Below are positions 62,671-64,000 of a stretch of 64,000 bases of DNA, in pieces. How positions within the stretch are numbered: position 1 is the stretch's first letter; each line of letters opens with the position of its first letter. The position numbers were made by a program, and so were the translations under genes. The notes beneath the pieces are model-generated. The model saw only the letters and a program-made list of their open reading frames with translations. It had not been told where the DNA came from and did no database searches. This stretch comes from Terrihalobacillus insolitus (GTDB lineage: Bacteria > Bacillota > Bacilli > Bacillales > Amphibacillaceae): positions 577,649-641,648 of the forward strand of contig NZ_JAMQKB010000001.1 of the NCBI RefSeq assembly GCF_028416575.1, given 5' to 3'.

Positions 62671-63936
62671 TTACTCAGTTGAAATCTCTTTATAAATATT
62701 CAATAATGTATTAAAATTAGTTTCTTTATCATGTACTTCAAGTGCTTTATTTCTTGCATTATATGAAATACTTTTAGTTAATTGTTGGTCAGCGAATATT
62801 TGCTTTATATAAAATGCCATCATATACGGAGCATCGTGTTGGTATAAGAATCCATCGAAATTATGCATGATTCTATCTGTCACCCCGCCAACATAGGAAG
62901 CAACACTAGGAACACCTAAAATTTTAGCTTCACTTAGTGAATTTGATTCATTTTCAATTATTGAAGGAGACACAAATGTATGTGATTTCAAAAATCTACT
63001 ACACATGTCTTTTTCATCAAGCAGTCCAGTGAAAAAGACATGATTTCTCAAATGATATTTTTCTATTAACTTTTTAATATACAAGGCATATGAGGAATAT
63101 TTCAGTTTTCCTTTTAGAGTAGTAGCCGATATAAAATTAGGTCCAGCAATGTACAACTTTGTATCTGGATATTCTTTAATAATTAATGGTAGTGCCTCAA
63201 GCATAAAGTGTAACCCTTTAATTGGGTAGGCTGCTTGACTTAGAAATATTGAATGCTTCTCACAATTATCTAATGACCATTCATTTTTATAAAACACTTC
63301 TCTCAGAGTCTCATTACAAAAATGATAACTTGCCTTCGGATTGATTTGTGTAGTACATACCTTATCCCAAGTAGTTCGTCCGATTATATGATCTGCTTTT
63401 TGAATTGCTTCAGTCTCAAATATCCCTCTTTTTTCAAATTTCTTCTGTTGTTGAATGATGTTGCTTTGTCTTATAAAATCTCTAAACGTGAACCTTTTCT
63501 GAACACTAGCTGGAAGATGAGCCAAATAATGTTTTGCTATAACTGATACAAGACCTTGAATGTTAATTACAGATTTAATACCACACTCTTTACATGCATT
63601 CACCATTGCCAACGTATGTGGAAACTCTGTCCCAAAAATGTGGACTAAATCTGGTTTCACCTTTTTTAAAATGCTTTTTAAATAAATGTTATCTTTTATT
63701 AATACTGTATCGGTCATCTTCAAAATAGGAAAAGCAAAGTAAGTAATTTTTTCTCCATCAAACTTACTTACATTCTTTACATTCAAACTAGGGAAAACAA
63801 TTGAAAGTTCAAAATCCTTTTTGTTTGATAAAATTTTCGAAGTGTTAATTAACCATCCTCCAAATGGGGATGCATTTTTGTTCATTAATTGACATGCTTC
63901 AGGAGGCGGGTTATTTGTAAGCCACAATACTTTCAT
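62671..63936 (-). CDS. glycosyltransferase family 4 protein
   Basis: A 421-residue GT-B transferase: VLWLTNNPPPEACQLMNKNA at the start, GLVSVIAKHYLAHL near residue 127, HSIFLSQAAYPIKGLHFMLE near 230, and the donor-binding HTFVSPSIIENESNSLSEAK near 325. It uses an NDP-sugar to extend a surface polysaccharide. First visible gene of the cluster; the upstream 64 bases to the window edge hold its leader. Confidence 0.88.
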   Translation of the reverse strand: MKVLWLTNNPPPEACQLMNKNASPFGGWLINTSKILSNKKDFELSIVFPSLNVKNVSKFDGEKITYFAFPILKMTDTVLIKDNIYLKSILKKVKPDLVHIFGTEFPHTLAMVNACKECGIKSVINIQGLVSVIAKHYLAHLPASVQKRFTFRDFIRQSNIIQQQKKFEKRGIFETEAIQKADHIIGRTTWDKVCTTQINPKASYHFCNETLREVFYKNEWSLDNCEKHSIFLSQAAYPIKGLHFMLEALPLIIKEYPDTKLYIAGPNFISATTLKGKLKYSSYALYIKKLIEKYHLRNHVFFTGLLDEKDMCSRFLKSHTFVSPSIIENESNSLSEAKILGVPSVASYVGGVTDRIMHNFDGFLYQHDAPYMMAFYIKQIFADQQLTKSISYNARNKALEVHDKETNFNTLLNIYKEISTE

Positions 63937-64000
63937 GCTATATTACTCCTCATATTTCCTGTTAATAATTTTTTGATTTCCAACTAAGGTTTAAATAGTT

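Noticed and set aside
1..64000. tRNA or rRNA genes
   Set aside because: No cloverleaf or rRNA-like sequence was noticed on either strand; a tRNA search program was not available.

Overview
The window looks like the chromosome of an AT-rich, low-GC Gram-positive bacterium of the family Bacillaceae. The evidence is a nadB-nadC-nadA cluster divergent from a nifS-like gene and niaR, an S-box (SAM-I) riboswitch, lipoprotein-type binding proteins, ComK and ComM (YifB) sequences, GbsR- and IclR-type regulators and strong AGGAGG ribosome binding sites. Genus cannot be fixed by eye.

Layout. 0-4.7 kb: an IclR-controlled TRAP transporter (dctP, dctQ, dctM) followed by an SDR dehydrogenase that runs off the left edge, probably for uptake and oxidation of an organic or sugar acid. 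4.9-5.8 kb: a decayed IS200 element. 5.8-8.2 kb: a promoter, SAM-I riboswitch and terminator in front of a sodium:solute symporter and an OsmC-family protein. 8.2-9.9 kb: a gene graveyard (IS200 piece, macro-domain piece, Rpn-family piece). 10.0-13.6 kb: a MerR regulator, acyl-CoA ligase and acyl-CoA dehydrogenase. 13.8-19.5 kb: NAD biosynthesis. 19.7-27.7 kb: mixed accessory genes (Uma2 nuclease, SIR2-like protein, GNAT, a GbsR/isochorismatase/OpuAC operon, a class V aminotransferase) separated by two dispersed repeat families. 28.0-28.2 kb: a frameshifted type I toxin with its antisense RNA. 28.7-38.6 kb: a TetR-controlled acyl-CoA catabolism cluster (SDR, acyl-CoA dehydrogenase, MaoC hydratase, thiolase, CaiB CoA-transferase, two acyl-CoA ligases, MBL hydrolase).

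38.7-58.1 kb is the most unusual part: a mosaic island cut into segments by about twelve same-orientation copies of a ~45-bp sequence (called R here; core TTCGACAAATTTCGGGGCG followed by TCACTGTGACAATACATT). Between R copies lie defence, toxin-antitoxin and envelope modules: a TxpA/BsrG-like type I toxin with antisense RNA, an ATPase-TOPRIM-like pair, an SPFH/zinc-ribbon/DUF805 set, a second candidate type I toxin, a PIN/ImmA-IrrE pair, a shortened Abi protein, a RAYT transposase coupled to comM, a RelE-like toxin pair, and a sce7726/Beta-protein/FRG group. Several genes are cut off exactly at an R copy (comM, an Abi gene, the small toxin, probably comK), and the 5' leaders of comM and of the small toxin are repeated several times next to R. 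This resembles an array of integrated cassettes with a shared junction or attachment sequence. No recombinase is visible inside the window.

59.1-63.9 kb: a surface polysaccharide cluster on the minus strand (glycosyltransferase, flippase frameshifted at an A11 tract, second glycosyltransferase, UDP-glucose dehydrogenase).
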